DNA of 64,000 bases from an uncultured Elusimicrobia bacterium (lineage in GTDB: Bacteria; Elusimicrobiota; Elusimicrobia; UBA1565; UBA9628), in NCBI GenBank assembly GCA_903830945.1, contig CAIKVT010000058.1:139487-203486 (forward strand). Reading direction: 5' to 3'. Both the position numbers and the translations under genes were made by a program. Shown piece by piece: positions 63,312 through 64,000 of this stretch (positions are counted from its first letter, which is position 1; every line of letters begins with the position of its first letter). The notes beneath the pieces are model-generated. The model did not search any database and was not told the DNA's origin. It saw only the letters and a program-made list of their open reading frames with translations.

Positions 63312-64000
63312 TTATCCGGGAAGGACTTCCAATATCGTGAATTCGTCGAGTGGCCCGGCGCTGAGGGAGTAAGGCAGGAAGCCTAACGCGCTGGTATAGA
63401 AAGCCCCTTCAGCGCCGTCTGTGCAGATGAGGCGCAGCGGCACCGGATTGTCGATCCGCAGAGTGCGCAGCTTGAACCGTAGGCCCCGCCTGGGCTTGAT
63501 GATGGCGTAATTGACTGAGGGGATGACGACCACGTCGCCAGGCCTGACCAAGTCCCAACCGCCCCGGCTGAGGTCGATTTCTTCAGCGCCAGCGGCTTCC
63601 ATGTAGTACTGCAGGCCCCAATGCCCGGTAAACCACACGTGTCGCCCACGGTACTCCTGGGAGACGTATCGCGCGATGTGGCGTTGGGCGCCGGCATAGC
63701 TGCCATCGACCCATCCTAGGATCAAGGTTGCGTACACGGCCAGGGCCAGACTGACGGCATGGAGCCGTCGCAGGGCCGGCTGAGGCAGTTCCACTTCCAA
63801 TCTGCGGGCCAGATAGAAAATTAGGGGGATGTCCAGAAATAGGACATAACGAGAAACCACCGACCAGTAGACACAGATTTGTAGACCTCCGACCGCCAAG
63901 GCCCAACTTGACCAAAACAGGCGGTCGCGACCGGGGCGGCTGGCGACGAAAGTCGGCAAGACCAGCAGCGTTCCCGCCGCTAGGACGATTCCCGTCATTC
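63312..64000 (-). CDS. C-terminal part of a polytopic membrane protein, GT-C-like (partial)
   Basis: The frame is still open at the window edge, so only the C-terminal part (at least 228 residues) is seen. It has three to four hydrophobic segments (VLAAGTLLVLPTFVA, WALAVGGLQICVYWSVV, YVLFLDIPLIFYLARRLE, AVSLALAVYATLILGW) followed by a soluble domain (HWGLQYYMEAAGAEEIDLS, then DVVVIPSVNYAIIK). This layout is typical of GT-C-type glycosyltransferases that use lipid-linked sugars, but the catalytic part would be N-terminal and is missing. Confidence 0.5.
   Translation of the reverse strand, partial: MTGIVLAAGTLLVLPTFVASRPGRDRLFWSSWALAVGGLQICVYWSVVSRYVLFLDIPLIFYLARRLEVELPQPALRRLHAVSLALAVYATLILGWVDGSYAGAQRHIARYVSQEYRGRHVWFTGHWGLQYYMEAAGAEEIDLSRGGWDLVRPGDVVVIPSVNYAIIKPRRGLRFKLRTLRIDNPVPLRLICTDGAEGAFYTSALGFLPYSLSAGPLDEFTILEVLPG

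Overview
The window is a gene-dense, GC-rich stretch of chromosome from a diderm (Gram-negative) bacterium. LptD, Tol-Pal, a TonB-dependent receptor, Mla/MCE lipid transport and several lipoproteins with clear lipoboxes show an outer membrane. Two short prepilins with an almost invariant GFTLIELLVVVLIVGI helix, the NIF-type NifS/NifU pair, and secreted proteins with no close recognisable family suggest a member of the Elusimicrobiota. That placement is an inference from memory of the lineage, not a measured phylogeny. I saw no rRNA, tRNA, CRISPR array, insertion sequence or phage gene.

Layout. 1-7.9 kb holds a cut-off membrane protein, a 30-codon Tat-like peptide coupled to an Lgt-family enzyme, a small Asn-Thr repeat secreted protein, phosphoglucomutase, a large secreted M36-like metallopeptidase and a ZIP metal transporter. 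8-15.2 kb holds a P5C dehydrogenase, a zinc-ribbon SDR, a PDZ lipoprotein, a Gre factor, a Cache protein and a coupled permease/SDR pair. 15.3-20.9 kb holds nifS-nifU, a possible structured RNA, folD with an orphan ketopantoate-reductase C-terminal domain, a tiny duplicated protein with its own promoter and terminator, an excisionase-type HTH protein and a Cys-rich TPR protein.

20.96-31.76 kb is one co-directional run: rpsF-ssb-rpsR-rplI-dnaB-alr-mlaE-mlaF-mlaD-radA-PIN/TRAM-ispDF. It links translation, replication, wall synthesis, lipid transport, repair and isoprenoids, mostly with stop/start overlaps. 31.8-39.9 kb holds a beta-barrel protein and a second alanine racemase on the minus strand, then mfd, two parvulin-type foldases and pdxA.

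39.86-44.9 kb is the most interesting block. It contains a DUF4213/DUF364 protein, a polytopic membrane protein fused to a THEP1-type NTPase, a TonB-dependent receptor and a stand-alone ModE-type HTH regulator. Near-identical 24-bp palindromes of the ModE-box form (CG-n-TATATA, six bases, TATATA-n-CG) lie in front of the first and third genes. No ModABC transporter is present. I propose a molybdate/tungstate-responsive acquisition system built from unusual parts.

44.9-55.4 kb holds a TMTC-like membrane/TPR protein, then murA-folC-ROK kinase-lptD and two nucleotide-sugar enzymes with tdk, ended by a strong terminator. 55.4-64 kb holds two tandem prepilins, a response regulator/histidine kinase pair, pal-cpoB-tolB, a CheY-like protein, a MauE/DoxX-DsbA redox pair and a cut-off membrane protein.

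At least eight genes have a -10-like hexamer only 6-14 bases before the start codon and no Shine-Dalgarno sequence. This suggests leaderless transcription is common here, and it fits the position of the first ModE-like box, three bases before its gene.
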